In this document: positions 6,871-7,052 of the stretch, in pieces | Layout of the letters: the number at the start of each line of letters is the position of its first letter | Numbering within the stretch: position 1 is the stretch's first letter | Assembly: GCA_003158365.1 (NCBI GenBank) | Contig: PMIW01000099.1 | Location: 1 to 7,052, forward strand | From: Ignavibacteriota bacterium | GTDB taxonomy: Bacteria > Bacteroidota > Ignavibacteria > Tepidaquicellales > Tepidaquicellaceae | DNA length: 7,052 nucleotides | Direction of reading: 5' to 3' | The notes under the pieces: model-generated | Seen by the model: only the letters and a program-made list of their open reading frames with translations | Databases searched by the model: none | What the model was told of the DNA's origin: nothing | Made by a program: the position numbers and the translations under genes

Positions 6871-7052
6871 TTACTCATTAACTTTAGCTCTCATTGAATC
6901 CCAAATCATATATGATGCAATAAGAACAAACATTACTAATGCAAGAATTTCCGAAGAGTGTGATTCAAACCAGGCTTCATTTATATAATTTATTCCTGAG
7001 AATCTAAGCACAGCTGCAAATACACCCATCAATGCACCACCTGCAATAAAAC
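6871..7052 (-). CDS. C-terminal end of a membrane protein, possibly an OPT-family oligopeptide transporter (5' end lies outside the window)
   Basis: Fifty-nine codons and a TAA stop (6873-6871) are open in one minus-strand frame to the window edge. The fragment has two hydrophobic segments: FIAGGALMGVFAAVLRF (about 1-17) and EILALVMFVLIASYMIW (about 34-50). Between them is a short loop with acidic residues and tryptophan, and it ends in a charged tail, DSMRAKVNE. The opening IAGG-x-LMGV pattern recalls the last conserved part of bacterial OPT-family oligopeptide transporters (often IAGE-x-LxGV). That is recognition from memory on a short stretch and could be wrong; another multi-pass transporter is possible. 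The position next to two peptidase genes on the same strand would suit a peptide transporter, but a terminator lies between them. That it encodes a membrane protein tail is much surer than the family. Confidence 0.7.
   Translation of the reverse strand, partial: FIAGGALMGVFAAVLRFSGINYINEAWFESHSSEILALVMFVLIASYMIWDSMRAKVNE

Overview
The window (about 7 kb, AT-rich) looks like ordinary chromosomal DNA from a bacterium of the Bacteroidota/Chlorobiota/Ignavibacteriota group. The main clue is a secreted protein ending in a type IX secretion (T9SS) C-terminal sorting domain of the QNYPNPFNP...YDILGREV...GVYFYRM style, which I associate especially with Ignavibacteria. That taxonomic call is inference from memory. 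The intact genes all end in TAA and show no sign of a non-standard genetic code.

Layout. The left end (1-72, plus strand) is the tail of a VOC/glyoxalase-superfamily gene. It is followed by an ornithine cyclodeaminase/mu-crystallin family gene (170-1147, plus strand) whose reading frame is broken at codon 33 by a TGA sitting where a glycine codon is expected. A strong palindrome resembling a dispersed repeat fills the gap to the next gene, which converges from the other strand: a 705-residue multidomain T9SS cargo protein (1226-3343, minus). A gene-free, AT-rich stretch (3344-3674) separates it from a two-gene minus-strand operon: a secreted M1-family metallopeptidase (4915-6780), then, 10 bases on, peptidase T (pepT, 3675-4904). 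A hairpin terminator closes this operon at about 3606-3642. The right end (6871-7052, minus) holds the last 59 codons of a membrane protein, possibly an OPT-type peptide transporter, closed by a second hairpin terminator.

How the genes fit together. The M1 enzyme has a signal peptide, so it should trim peptides outside the cytoplasm, while PepT would finish tripeptides in the cytoplasm. If the right-hand membrane protein really is a peptide transporter, the right half is a peptide scavenging locus. The left half has no evident link to it. I see no CRISPR, RNA gene, insertion sequence, phage or defence system. The points most worth a second look are the interrupted cyclodeaminase-family gene and the palindrome between the convergent genes; nothing here amounts to a previously undescribed system.
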